Assembly: GCA_025526915.1 (NCBI GenBank)
Contig: JAHLKH010000100.1
Location: 32,135-96,134 of the forward strand
Direction of reading: 5' to 3'
Origin: Entophlyctis helioformis
Lineage: Eukaryota; Chytridiomycota; Chytridiomycetes; Chytridiales; Chytriomycetaceae
DNA: 64,000 bases
The notes beneath the pieces were generated by a model that worked only from the letters and a program-made list of their open reading frames with translations, was not told the DNA's origin and ran no database searches. Positions 22,099 through 33,331 of this stretch are shown here, piece by piece. Position 1 is the stretch's first letter. The number at the start of each line of letters is the position of its first letter. The translations under genes and the position numbers were made by a program.

Positions 22099-25000
22099 TC
22101 ACTCATCACTTTCCATATGATGATGGAAACTCATCAAGTTTGAAGGGATACTTGTAAAGTTTTGCCAGTCCATAGCACTGATTATACCATGTTAGAATGT
22201 GTTGGGGTAAATGTAGAGCAAGGGATATACTTACAATTCAGTCAGATTGACAAGTTTGCCCAACTCAGCTGGGATGCTGCCAGATAACTGGTTGTTGGAC
22301 ATGTTCCTACCAGACTCAAGTCAGTCCAACTGCAAACAGGCACACAAGTCAATGTTATGCTTACAGCTCAGTCAAATTGACCAGATTTCCCATCTCAGCT
22401 GGGATGTTGCCTTCCAGTTGGTTTTCACAAAGATCCCTGTTATCATCAGGTAAGTTCATCTGCAAACAAACATATGAGAGAGTGAAATGCTTACAGTCCA
22501 GTCAGATTGATCAGATTGCCTAGTTCAGTTGGAATAATGCCTTTCAGTTTGTTGTGGTCAAGATCCCTGCAATCATTATGTAAGTTCATCTGCAAAGGGG
22601 CATATGTATAATACAGTACTCACAGCCTTGTCAGATTGACTAGGTTGCCCAGCTCAGTTGGGATGCTGCCTTCCAGATGGTTTTCACAAAGATTCCTGCA
22701 GTCATCAAGTCAGTCCATCTGCCAGTAAACACAAGTCAATGTAATGCTTACAGCTCAGTCAGATTGACAAGATTGCCCAGCTCAGTTGGGATGCTTCCTG
22801 ACAGCTGGTTGTTGAACAGATACCTGCAATCATTGAGTCAGTCCATCTGCAAACAGACATGAGACAATGCAATGCTTACAGCTCAATCAGATCAGCCAGC
22901 TTGCCCAGCTCTGTTGGAATGTTGCCTGTCAGCTGATTATTGTCAAGATCCCTAAAGTCATCAAGTCAGTCCTTCTGTAAACAGGCACATGAGACATGCC
23001 AATTCTTACAGCTCAATCAGATTGGCCAGTGTGCCCAACACAGGTGGGATGTTTCCTGACAGCTGGTTTTCAGAAAGGTACCTACAACCATCAATTCAGT
23101 CCATCTGCATTCAGACACACAAGACATTACAATGCTTACAATTCAGTCAGATTGACCAGATTGCCCAGTTCAGCTGGGATGTTTCCTGATAGCTGGTTTT
23201 GGTGAAGATACCTGCCATAATCAAGTCAGTCCATCTGCATTCAGACACAAGGGACATTACAATACTTACAGCCTTGTCAGATTGACCAGATTGCCCAGCT
23301 CAGCTGGGATGTTTCCTGAAAGACAGTTCTGGTAAAGATACCTGCAATGATCAAGTCAGTCCATCTGCCAGGAGGCATATGAGACCATGTAATGCTTACA
23401 GCTCAATCAGATCAGCCAGTCTGCCCAGCTCAGTTGGGATGCTTCCTGACAGCTGGTTTTCAGAAAGATCCCTATAATCATCACATCAGTCCATCTGCAA
23501 ACAGACACATATGACAGTGCAATGCTTACAGCTTTGTAAGATTGATCAGATTGCCCAGTTCAGTTGGGATGCCTCCTGACAGCTGGTTGTTGGAAAGGCC
23601 ACTGCAGTCATCAAGTCAGTTCAGCTGCTAGCATACACTTGAGGTGAATCAATGCTTACAGCTCAGTCAGATTGACCAGATTGCCAAGTTCAGATGGGAT
23701 GCTTCCTGACAGCTGGTTTTCAGAAAGATACCTGCAATAATCAAGTCAGTCCATCTGCAAACAGACACATGGGACATTACAATGCTTACAGCCATGTAAG
23801 ATTGACTAGATTTCCCAACTCAGTTGGGATGTTTCCTGATAGCTGGTTCTGGTAAAGATACCTACAGCCATCACATCAGTCCATCTGCAAACATTCACAC
23901 AAGCCAATGAAATACTTACAGCCTTGTCACTTTGATCAGATTGCCAAGCTCAGTTGGAATGTTGCCTGTCAGCTGGTTGTTGTCAAGATTCCTGCAACCA
24001 TCTAGTCAGTCCATCTGCAAACAGACACATATGACAGTGCAATGCTTACAGCCCAGTCAGATTGACTAGGTTGCCCAGTTCAGTTGGAATAATGCCTGTC
24101 AGCTGGTTGTTGTCAAGATATCTACAATCATCAAGTCAGTCTATTGCATCAAGGCACATTAGTTAGTAGCATACTTACAGCTCAGCCAGATTGACCAGTC
24201 TGCCCAGCTCAGCTGGGATGCTTCCTGACAGCTGGTTTTCAGAAAGATACCTGCAATCATCACATCAGTCCATCTGCAAACAGACGCACATCTCAATGCA
24301 ATGCTTACAGATCAGTCAGATTGACCAGATTGCCAAGTGCACTTGGAATGTTGCCTGATAGCTGGTTTTGGTACAGAAACCTACAGCCATCAAGTCAGTC
24401 CATCTGCAAAAAACATATGAGACAATGCAATTCATACAGGTTTGTCAGATTGACAAGATTGCCCAGCTCAGCTGGGATGCTTCCTGAAAGCTGGTTGCCA
24501 AACAGATACCTGCAATTATCATATCAGTCCATCTGCAAGCAGAGACATGAGACACTACAATACATACAGCTGTGTCAGATTGGCCAGGTTACCCAGTTCA
24601 GCAGGGATGCTTCCAGACAGCTGATTATTGTCAAGATCCCTACAACCATCAAGTCAGTTCATCTGTAAAGGGGCATACGAACAATACAATACTTACAGCC
24701 TTGTCAGATTGACCAGATTGCCCAGCTCAGTTGGAACACTCTGTGACAATTGGTTTTCAGAAAGATACCTGCAGTCACAAAGTCAGCTCTTCTGCAAGCA
24801 GGCACATGAGACATTACCATGCTTACAGCTGAGTCAAATTGGTCAGTTTGCCAAGCTCAGTTGGGATGTTTCCTGACAGCTGGTTTGCTGAAAGATCACT
24901 GCAATCATCAAGTCAGCTCATCTGCAAACAGACACATATGACAGTGCAATGCTTACAGCTCAGTCAGATTGATCAGATCGCCCAGTTCAGTTGGGATGTT

Positions 25001-28000
25001 GCCTTCCAGGTTGTTGTTGGACAGATCTCTGCAACCATCAAGTCAGTTCATCTGCAAACAGACAAATGAGACAATACAATGCTTACAACTTAGTCAAACT
25101 ATTCAGCTTGTAAATGCAACCAGGCACCTCCTTCAGCTCATTTTCTGAAAGGTCCCTGTTTTCCATCATGTCAAGCATCAGAACCACCCCCATGTTACAA
25201 TAGTCACAACCAACTCACAGAATCTCCAAGTTGGCCAGATTGCCAACCGTTTCAGGAAGCACTCCAAGTTCACAATTTGTGATACTCCTACAAGTCACTG
25301 TCTGTCAGCTGCCACAATCATCTGCAGTAAATGAAAGTCAACATACAGCTCTGCCAGACTGATCATCTTGCCAATGACAGAGATGTCATTGATTGCCTTG
25401 CCTCCAACCAGCCTGTCCAATAAAGGTCAGCCATGTTCAATCAAGGCAGAGCAGCACAATCCTTACAGCTTTGTCAGATTGGTTAGATTGGCAATGGTGC
25501 TGGAAGCTCTGAGATCTGGTTGTTGCACCATTGCTTTGAGGGTGTGAGTGGTTGCCAGTTCAAGCCAGACAAGGCATGGTACTCACAGTGTTCTGAGTTG
25601 AGTGAGTTTGCCAATGGATGCTGGCAACTGTGTGATCTGGTTATCAGCAATGTCACTTTGGATTGCACTCAATGTCAGTCACTCTCACCACAGCAGCCAC
25701 GTGGCACTCAAACTCACAGCTCATCAAGATGCTCCAACTTGAAGATAAAGTATGGCACAGATCCTTGCAGGTTGTTTTGTCCAAGCCGCCTGTTGCTCAA
25801 TGTCAGCCAGAGTGCCACATCCAGCAAGCCATATGAAGGCATGCTCACAGTGATGTCAACTTGGTCAGCTGGCAGATGCCTGGTGGGATTTCACCATCAA
25901 GCTCATTCTGGTCAAGCCACAACTCCTTGAGCATTGTCAGGCGACCAATGTCCTTGGGAATGATGCCAGACAGACTGCAACCAGTCAACCGCCTGTTTGC
26001 TCATAGCAATGTTTGGTGCATCAGTTACTTCTCAACCAGCATGCAGACAGCAATACTTACAGGGCAGTCAAGTTGTGCTGCTCATCCCACTCCATCTGCC
26101 ACTTTGGAGTGATGCGTTTGGCAGAATCGTCATAGAGGTTCATCAACTCGCCTGTTGGATGCTCAGAGTTGACTGTAATATCGCTGTCCTTGGCCCACTC
26201 TGGGAAGATGGCACACAGGATTTCGAGATCAGATGCATCATCCTCCACCTTGACAGTACCACCTGTCATTTGAACACAAAGAAGTGAGCAGACAGCTGGT
26301 AGATGAACAGAGCACAAACAATGACACACCATCAACCAGCCTGGTTGCCATGGTCAAGTCCTTGACAATTGTGGAAAAGTCAGGGCGATCATCAGGGTCA
26401 TGTTCACAGCAGGTCTTGAGAGTGTCCTGCAGATCCTGCCACACATCGCCGTTGATGTTGTTTGATGGCTGGAGTTGGTCGGCAGCCTGTGCCAAGACAT
26501 CCTGAGCAAGGACGCCAAATGCATAGACATCAACAGGTGGTTTTGGCTTCTGCTGTCCACCCGTCTTGCCTTGTCCAGCGCCTCTTGTTTTGGCTTCAGG
26601 CGCCATGTACTTGGCATGGCTGGTGCTGTGGGTGGATGCTGCCAAGGCGCGAATAGACTGCATGCCGACACTGATCTTGACCTTGCTGCCCTTGGAGTCT
26701 GTCATCAAGTTGTCTGTGTGAGTGCCCGCCTGTTGGCATCAGCAGCAACAACAAGACAGTCGACTGACCGAGATGGATGCGGCTCATGGACAGACTGCCA
26801 TGGACGACTGGTCCATCAGGTGCAAACACGTGCAGGTACTTGAGGCCGCGCGCAATACGAGCCAGAATCTGCAGGCGCTCTTGTACGCTCAGATCAGGGT
26901 GGACAGCCAAGTACGACTTGAGATCGTAGTCCATGTACGGCATGGCAATGAATGGCTTCTGGCCTTCCTTGCCCTTGAGACAGATGCCTGTAATGGGAAG
27001 CAGGTTGGCGTGACTGAGCTTGAACCACTGGCGTGCCTCATTCTCGATACTGGTGCACACAGCCTCGTCCAGGCTGTGCTTGAACTCCTTGACAATGATC
27101 TCGCTGCCATCCATCTTGGCCTTGTACACCGTGAATGTGCCCTTGGAGTCTTCAGGGACGGCGGAGATGAGAAAGTCGTCGTGGCGAAGGTGGAGAGCAC
27201 GTGGACGGACGTATCTGTGCAGTATCGCGTGTCAGTGGATGGACATGGTGCCGCGGTGGCAGCCCATGGCAGCAACACGCACTGCAGGATCCTGTCTGTC
27301 TTGGTGTCGATCAGGTTGAGTTTCTTGGCCGTGTGCATGAGCATGACAGCAGAGTCCACTTGCATGGCGAGCGAGATCAGCTGGTGGGTGGAGAGTGTCA
27401 GTCAACCAAGTGCACAGATCCATGAGAGCAAAGCGATCGTCACGCACCTCCTTGATCTTGGCAAGACGTTTCTTGTATCCAGCCATCTGGGCTTCAACCT
27501 CTGCCTTCTTGGCACCAATGACAATCTTGTACCAGCTACCGGTCGTGCTGGTGCCAGCCTGATGGACTTCTGAACCTCCTTGAGCAGATCCACAAGCTCG
27601 GCGCACTTGCCGCGCACATCGGCAGAGAACCACTGGTTGGCCATCGGTGCAAGGATCGTCTTGAGTTCCTTGAGGTCGGCCAGGAAGCTCTTCAGACCGC
27701 CAATGCTGTCCACGCCGTCCTTGATGTTGCTGAGGATGTTGTCGATGATGCCAATGGCGACGGCAATGCCTGGGATCGGCACAAAGTGTGATGCGGCCTT
27801 GGCAGCAGAGATGACGGTCGAGGCGACTTCCAGACCGTTGGTGGCGAGGAAGCGTGTCACAGCCTTGACGCTGCTGCCGCCGGTCTTCTTGGGAGCCTTG
27901 CGGATCATGTCGACAAACTCGACGACGGACGACGACAGCGTGGCGATGTTGGAGACGGTGGCCGTGTCAAAGTCGATCTCGTCCTCGCCAACTTCCTTGA

Positions 28001-28706
28001 GGAACGAGTTGCAGGCGGTCGTGAGCACATCATGGCCCTCGAGTGCCGATCCGAGGAACCCTTGAGCTTGTCGAACGCCGCATCTGCCGTGGCTGACTTG
28101 GCAGCCTGGGCCTGCGAGTCGTCTTCAACGACGGCGGCAGCAGAACGGGTTTCCTCGACAACCTGGCTCTGCAGCTCAAACAGCCTGCCGGCAATGCCGT
28201 TGATGGCGTCGACCAGATCGTCAGGCTTGGATGGATCGGCAGTCCTGATACGAGCCACCTCTTCTTCGAGCATCGCCACGAGCTCAGAGCGGAACGGTGT
28301 GTGTCAGTCAACAGCAGTGGCGGCGGCGGAAGCAAGGGCAGTGGCAGCAGCAGCAGCAGTGTGTGCACGGCCACACCTTGTTGGAGTCGCCTGCAGCTAC
28401 AACGGCACTGCTGATTGGCACACCTCTTGGAGCAGCGGATCGCTGCTCGTCATCCTCGACGGCCGAGACAGAGGGGAAGGCACTCTTGGTAGGAGCCGTT
28501 GGTGGGCCGATGTCAGGCTCGCTGCCGCAGGCGAGGCGGTCGTACCACTTGCTCAGCTTGCTCTTGCTGCTGCTGGCGGTCACACTTGGAGCGGCGATGG
28601 GACGAGGCGGCGTCGTGATGGCGGCCACACTTGGAGCAGTGCTGGGACGAGGCGACGCTGGTGGCGTCGGTCCGTCCGGCGGGCTGTTGTTGGGGCTGAC
28701 GGTCAT
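22099..28706 (-). CDS. MLKL/HeLo-like domain, pseudokinase and leucine-rich repeat protein (36 exons)
   Basis: The start ATG is at 28706. Large exons are 28377-28706, 27448-28282, 27283-27380, 26769-27214, 26330-26713, 26061-26262 and 25849-25992. Then come 28 exons of 66-72 nt down to 22235 and a last exon at 22099-22177, giving about 1505 residues. Residues 1-110 are Pro/Ser-rich. Residues about 115-425 are helical, with FVPIPGIAVAIGIIDNIL and amphipathic Leu-rich helices, like MLKL_NTD/HeLo-type executioner domains (inference). The kinase-like domain spans about 430-690: it keeps a VAIK-type lysine (IIVKEF), an alpha-C glutamate, YMAPEA and DVYAFGVLAQ. HRD is replaced by HGS and no DFG is seen, so it is a predicted pseudokinase. 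About 30 LRRs of the plant-like LSGxIPxELGxL type follow. No signal peptide or clear membrane span is seen. One-base losses near 28053, 27568 and 25490-25533 break the frame and may be assembly errors. Confidence 0.72.
22235..25992 (-). repeat. Tandem array of LRR exon + intron units (about 130 bp each)
   Basis: Twenty-eight single-LRR exons, plus one 144-nt exon carrying two LRRs (25849-25992). The 22 distal exons are all exactly 72 nt (for example 22235-22306, 22365-22436, 23140-23211, 24957-25028). The proximal ones are 66-72 nt. Every intron is phase 2, splitting the final Leu codon as CT|G, with donors GTAAGT/GTGAGT and acceptors CAG. Introns are mostly 47-60 nt and similar to each other (shared words such as GATGGACTGACTTGA), so exon and intron were duplicated together. 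Base composition is visibly more AT-rich than the flanks. Confidence 0.85.
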
Positions 28707-28919
28707 GGTTGTCCTTGGTTCTATCTCTTGGTCTCTTGGTGAAGGCTTGCTCCAGTGCACCGTCAGCAACCTGCAGACGCCAGATGCCACACAGCTCGGC
28801 CGCTCACCAGGCGTTTGGTTGTTGTCTTCAAAGGCAACTCAGTCCGCCGTGTCCAAGCCAGTGGTCATCGGCAACACATGCCGCATCACAAGTCGGATGG
28901 TCCCATGTTGCTGATGGGG

Positions 28920-29974
28920 CTGTGTGGCTGTCTGCCGCGAGCGTTGGTGGACAGCCACTGCCAGATGCCCTTCTGGCTGGCAAGTGGGCAGGCAGATCGG
29001 CACTGCAAGTGTTTTGTCAGCCGCCTGCGTCAGATCTGCTCATGGCGAGGATGCTCATGCAGCCAGCTGGCAATGTGGTCGTCGCCCTTCTTCCTCGCCC
29101 ACGAAGCTGCTCTGTCAGCATCGCCTTCACGAGGTTGAGATGCTGGAACTCGACGACCGGCGAGATGGCCATGCTTGGCAGCATTCGCCATCGCCTGCCA
29201 AGCGCAGCCTTCCGTTCTGTGCCGATGCAGCCACACGATCACATCCAGATGCCCACAGGCAGCAGCATGGTCCATGGCCGTGTGGTGCAGGCAGCGCTTC
29301 CTGCCTCGTGCAGCATCTGGACAATGGCAAGATGGCCGCTGCAAGCCGCCTTGTCCATTGCTGCATAGCCATCAACAGTGTCGTACTGCTCAAGGTCGAC
29401 GCCGTGCTCCTTGACAAGGTGGCACAGCAGGCCGGTGTAACCATGAGCAATAGCCATCCAGCCAAGAGCAATCGCATGCTGAAAGTCGGGCAGATCCCAC
29501 CAGCCGTTGCACATGGGCACATGGAGGAGGCAGCCGTCCATGGGCAGCGGCCGAGAAGAGGTTGATGCTCTCAAGGAACTCGTGCTGGTGGCTGTCCTGC
29601 TCTGGCAACCGTGCTCGCAGACGGTGGGACATGGAGCGTGTCTTGACGAGCAGCAAGCCGCCGTGGCTGTCAGAACCGAGCCATGCGTCTGGCAGCAGCA
29701 GCAGGTCGCCTTGCCAGTCGAGTGTGATGGCGTCTCGCCACAGCACACGGACGACGTCGTCGAGCAGGCGGCTGTCGCTGTCGAGCATGCCATTGACAAA
29801 CAGAGCAAAGGTGTCTGCTGCCGTGAGAGTCGCCGACTGGGCATCTGCAGGCATGCTGGTCCAGAGACTGCTGCCAGACAGGTGTGGCTCGCTGTCCGTG
29901 CTGCTGTCCTTGCTGCTGCTGGCAGACATCGCGGTTGATGTGCTGTTGGGCAAGATGGACGCGGTGGCTGGCAC
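28920..29974 (-). pseudogene. Broken F-box/ankyrin-type protein, paralogue of the gene at 36169
   Basis: The frame from 29974 aligns with the intact gene at 36169-37947. ITLDWQGDLLLLPDAWLGSD corresponds to IDLDWPGDFGSLPSHSLDV, and further on CNGWWDLPDFQHAIALGWMA to RNGWFDMLDWSFPVALGWYA. Ankyrin repeats follow (AMDKAACSGHLAIVQMLHEA, AMDHAAACGHLDVIVWLH). The frame changes near 29560, 29280 and 29165, and only about three repeats remain against twelve in the intact copy. The start region abuts an integrase fragment at about 30009. Frameshifts may be mutations or assembly indels, but the shortened repeat region supports a dying copy. Confidence 0.6.
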
Positions 29975-30008
29975 GCGACGTTGAGCCAGATCCAGGCGTT
30001 GGTGGTGC

Positions 30009-30720
30009 GGCTCGCCTCATGCTGGCCACCAGGGCCGCGAACGAACACACGGCCGTCTGCGGATGCACTACTACTGGCCGGACATGGCTGCGTCGGTCGG
30101 CCGCTTTGTGGGCTCGTGCGACGCCTGCCAGCGGTTCAACTCGTCGACGCAGGCGCCTGCCGGTCTGCTGCACCCGCTGCCCATCCCTGCCGACCGCTTC
30201 CAGTCTGTGGCCTGCGACGTTGCGTTCATGCCCATGTCGGACGAGGGCAACGACGCTCTGTTTGTGGTTGTGGATCGCCTGACAAAGCTTGTCAAGTGCG
30301 TGCCAACGCGACGCGATGCGACTGCCGAGGATCTTGCCGCTCTGTTCCTCAACCGATGGGTGCTTGCTGGCCACGGCCTGCCGTCGTCTATCGTGTCGGA
30401 CCGCGACGCTCGCTTCCTGTCTGCCTTCTGGACGGCGCTCTGTGCGGCGCTGGACATTGAGCAGGTCATGGCAACGGCCCGCCACCAGGAGACCGACGGC
30501 CAGTCCGAACGCACCATCCGCACGCTCAAGGACCTGCTGTCCAAGTATGCCAACCACCGCGGCAGCAACTGGGAGCACATGCTCGATGCGGCTGTCCATG
30601 CCCTCAACTCTGCTCCAAGTGCATCGACTGGCTATGCTCCGTACTTTCTCGCCTTTGGCCTTGAGCCTCGCACGCTGCCACATGAGCCTGCAGCATTGTC
30701 GCCACCTGCTTTTCGAAGCA
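30009..30720 (+). mobile_element. Chromovirus integrase fragment, near-identical to 42166-42838
   Basis: It encodes HYYWPDM, the CDACQRF half of the zinc-binding HHCC module and the DDE core (first Asp in ACDVAF, second in SDRDARF, Glu in GQSERTIRTLKDLL). The frame runs on cleanly through YFLAFGLEPRTLPHEP, then homology ends near 30700. It is truncated at both ends and has no LTR beside it. Compared with the copy near 42.2 kb it lacks two one-base deletions, so it is the better-preserved reading frame. Confidence 0.85.
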
Positions 30721-31306
30721 CCATCTGTCAGGTACTACTCGTGCATGCATCTATATTATGCCAATGAACATCGTGTATACAAAGCACCGTTTGTCGGACT
30801 GTTGCCGAGTGGACGATGCGGCTGCTTCGAGCAGATGTATGCGAGTGGATCGTGTCTTGCCAAGGGGAATGCGAACGGGTTCTTTCTTGCATCATGTGCA
30901 ACGCAACGCAACACATGTGTTTTTGAGCCGTAGTTTGCCAGTGGCTCTGAGCGTGTGGGGGTGCATGTCGGATGCACGGCTGGACGCACACTCCGACGCA
31001 CACTCCGACCGGGGCAGAGGGGGCGAGCCGTTGATGCACGCGCCACCGACCCGACCCGACCCGTCACAGGGGGCCGCCAAGCAGCAATGGCGGTGGCGTT
31101 TCAAATTGTCTGTTTCAGTCCGTGCACCGTCGTGGCCATTGTCGGCGCTTTGCCCAGCGAGCAACTGCCGCAAGTGCATCCACGGCCGACACTCACCTGC
31201 GCACTCGCATAGCTCCACTTGCACGCACGCACACGCACACGCCGCACACGCCGCACACGTCGCACACCACGCACACCCATACACTTAGACGACCCGCCAG
31301 CCCGCC
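30721..31306. other. Intergenic, upstream region of SH3 gene 1
   Basis: No gene is supported. The last 100 bases before the ATG are ACGC/CACA-rich (about 31218-31275), a common feature upstream of genes in this window. Confidence 0.5.
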
Positions 31307-31652
31307 ATGACCTGCACCGCCGTGAACAGCACCAGCCCACGCAAGCACAGCAGCAGCAACGCACGCACAGCGGCACCCACCACATCGACGATTGCACCTG
31401 CAGCAGCAGCCACGACCACCACCACGACCACCACGACCACCACGGCGGCTCTGCTGGTGCTCGGCCTTGCCGCCAGCCTCGGCGTGCAGGGCGTGCAGGC
31501 CCAGGCGGCACCGGCGCCGGCGTGCCTGTCGCTGGCCACGTCCCGCTCGTGCCCCGAGTTTGCAGGTCAGTGCTGTGTGTGTCTATTGTCTGTCTGTGTG
31601 TGTGTCTGTCAGTGCTGTGTCTGTCTATTGTCTGTCTGTCTGTCTGTCTGTG

Positions 31653-31684
<32 letters not shown>

Positions 31685-33331
31685 CCCTGTCGTTTGCCCC
31701 CACGCAGCGCCCGCAGCACCCGCAGCACCCGCAAGCACCCGCAGCCCCGAGCACCCGCAGCGCCGCTTTCTGCCTTTGAGCCGTTCAATGCGGCGTTCTT
31801 GGCTGGCTGGCCAATCAGCGGCGTCGCCCGCCAAGCCCCAATGCCGCGTGCTGTGTGCTGCTCGTGTGTGCTCGAGTGTGCTGCTCGAGTGTGCTCGTAT
31901 GCGATCCCCCTGTCTCACGCCCCTACGTCCATCTGTCTCACGCCTGTCTCACGCTTCCTCACACAACCCTAAACCCTAAACCCTAAACCCTCCCCACACC
32001 TACGTCCTGTGTCTCGCACGCCAGCCTTCTCCATCGCCCCCGACCGCAACCTGTTCACGACCGTCGCCGCCTTTGACACGTACGTCGCCACCACGTCCGG
32101 CTCCAACCCGCTGTTCCTCAACTTCTTCCGCACGCAGTACTCGTGCCCCGCCTGGGACGGCGCCGGCCTCCGCTACGCCCAGTCCTTTGTCTGCGGCTCC
32201 GTCATCGACCGCTCCACCGCAGAGTTTGGCTGCAACGCCCGCGTGCCTGCCGGCCCCACCGCCCGCCCCCTGTGCCGCGCCACCGCCGCACAGACCCTCG
32301 ACTCGTACGCCGCCATCTTTGCAAACACCACCGCCTGCCCCCCGAACCCGGCCCGTGCCCTGCCCGCCTCGTACCGCGTCTACCTGAACCGTCTGCCCGC
32401 CACGCCCCCGGCCTCGGGCTGCGTGTCTGGCACCGTCAAGGACATTTCCTACTGTGGTGAGTCTCTCTTGTGTGTGGCGCGCGTCCATCTCGCCCTCCTT
32501 TTCTGACGCCTCTCGTGCATCCCGCAGGCTTTGACACTGCCCGCGAAGTCACCGCGTTCTGCGCCATCGCCGCAAACACCGCCTCGGCCTGCTGCGCTGC
32601 CGCCCAGGCCGCCGGCCACATTATCGCTGCCACGGCCACCACCGTGGCACCGGCCCCGTCCTTGACCCTCGACCCGGCCCCCGTCGACAACAGCGCTTCC
32701 GGCTCAAACAGCCTCGGCGCGTCGCCCCTGGCCACCCAGTCGGCCGCCGCCAACAGTGCCAACGCGTCCCAAGAGTCCACAACCACGAGCCTGCGCCCCA
32801 TCCTCATCGGCGGCATCGTCGCCGGTGCCGGCATCCTCGTAGCCGCCCTGTTTGCTGCCTTCTTCTTCAGACGCCGTCGCAGCAACGCCAAGGCCGGTGG
32901 CGCTGTCGCCGGCGCGTCGTCCAAGGCGCAGCAGGAGAACATCCAGGTCGCCGAGACCATGGAGGTCATTTACGACTACACTCCCAACCTCTTTGACGAG
33001 ATTGAGCTGCGTAAGTCGGCTGCCCATCCATGTCGCCCATCCGTCTTGCCCAAAACTAACGCATCGCTCTGGCTGGCTTCCACTCCCAACAGACGTCGGC
33101 GACCATGTCATTCTCAAGGTGTCGTTCGACGACGGCTGGGCGTACGGCTTCAACATGGTCACCAAGCAGGAGGGCAGCTTCCCGCTCGCCTGTGTTGCTC
33201 CCATCTCGGAGGGCAACGGCAACGGCAACCGTCGCGGCGAGCCCCAGGACATGATGTCGCGCGACTCTCTGCCTGCCAACTACCGCCAGCGCGCGTCGTC
33301 GCTCTACATCCCCAACCCCAACGAGCGCTAA
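31307..33331 (+). CDS. Single-pass membrane protein with cytoplasmic SH3 domain, copy 1
   Basis: Four exons, 31307-31565, 32025-32456, 32528-33010 and 33093-33331, join in phase to 470 residues. The N-terminus is Ser/Thr-rich with an 11-Thr run, then a hydrophobic segment (AALLVLGLAASLGVQGVQAQ) that could be a late signal peptide. A Cys-containing ectodomain follows (CLSLATSRSCPEF; FRTQYSCPAWDGAGLRYAQ; CAIAANTASACC). A Thr/Ser-rich stalk, one membrane span (ILIGGIVAGAGILVAALFAA) and the stop-transfer RRRR come next. An SH3 domain then covers about residues 370-430 (MEVIYDYTPNLFDEIELHVG; DDGWAYGFN; EGSFPLACV). SH3 ectodomain receptors of this shape occur in chytrids and other fungi, but the ligand is unknown. 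It resembles Sho1/Fus1 only in having membrane plus SH3. Intron 1 holds telomere-like repeats. Confidence 0.82.
31596..31684. repeat. GTCT and CTGC microsatellites in intron 1 of SH3 gene 1
   Basis: A GTCTGTCTGT run at about 31630-31652 and a CCTG run at about 31654-31684, following a TGTGTCT-rich stretch. Confidence 0.75.
31965..31991. repeat. Interstitial telomere-like repeat (CCCTAAA)n
   Basis: Three full CCCTAAA units plus partial ones, inside intron 1 of SH3 gene 1. The unit corresponds to TTTAGGG on the other strand. Confidence 0.9.

Noticed and set aside
22235..25028. Regularly spaced repeats looking at first like a CRISPR array or satellite
   Set aside because: The 130-bp units encode LRRs with conserved splice sites and phase, and the 72-nt repeated part is coding. 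This is a eukaryotic exon array.
26889..27365. Separate minus-strand open frame of 158 codons
   Set aside because: Only its first part (exon 27283-27380) belongs to the pseudokinase gene. The rest is intron and out-of-frame sequence.
31965..31991. A true chromosome end at the telomere-like repeat
   Set aside because: Coding exons of one gene continue on both sides, so it is interstitial.
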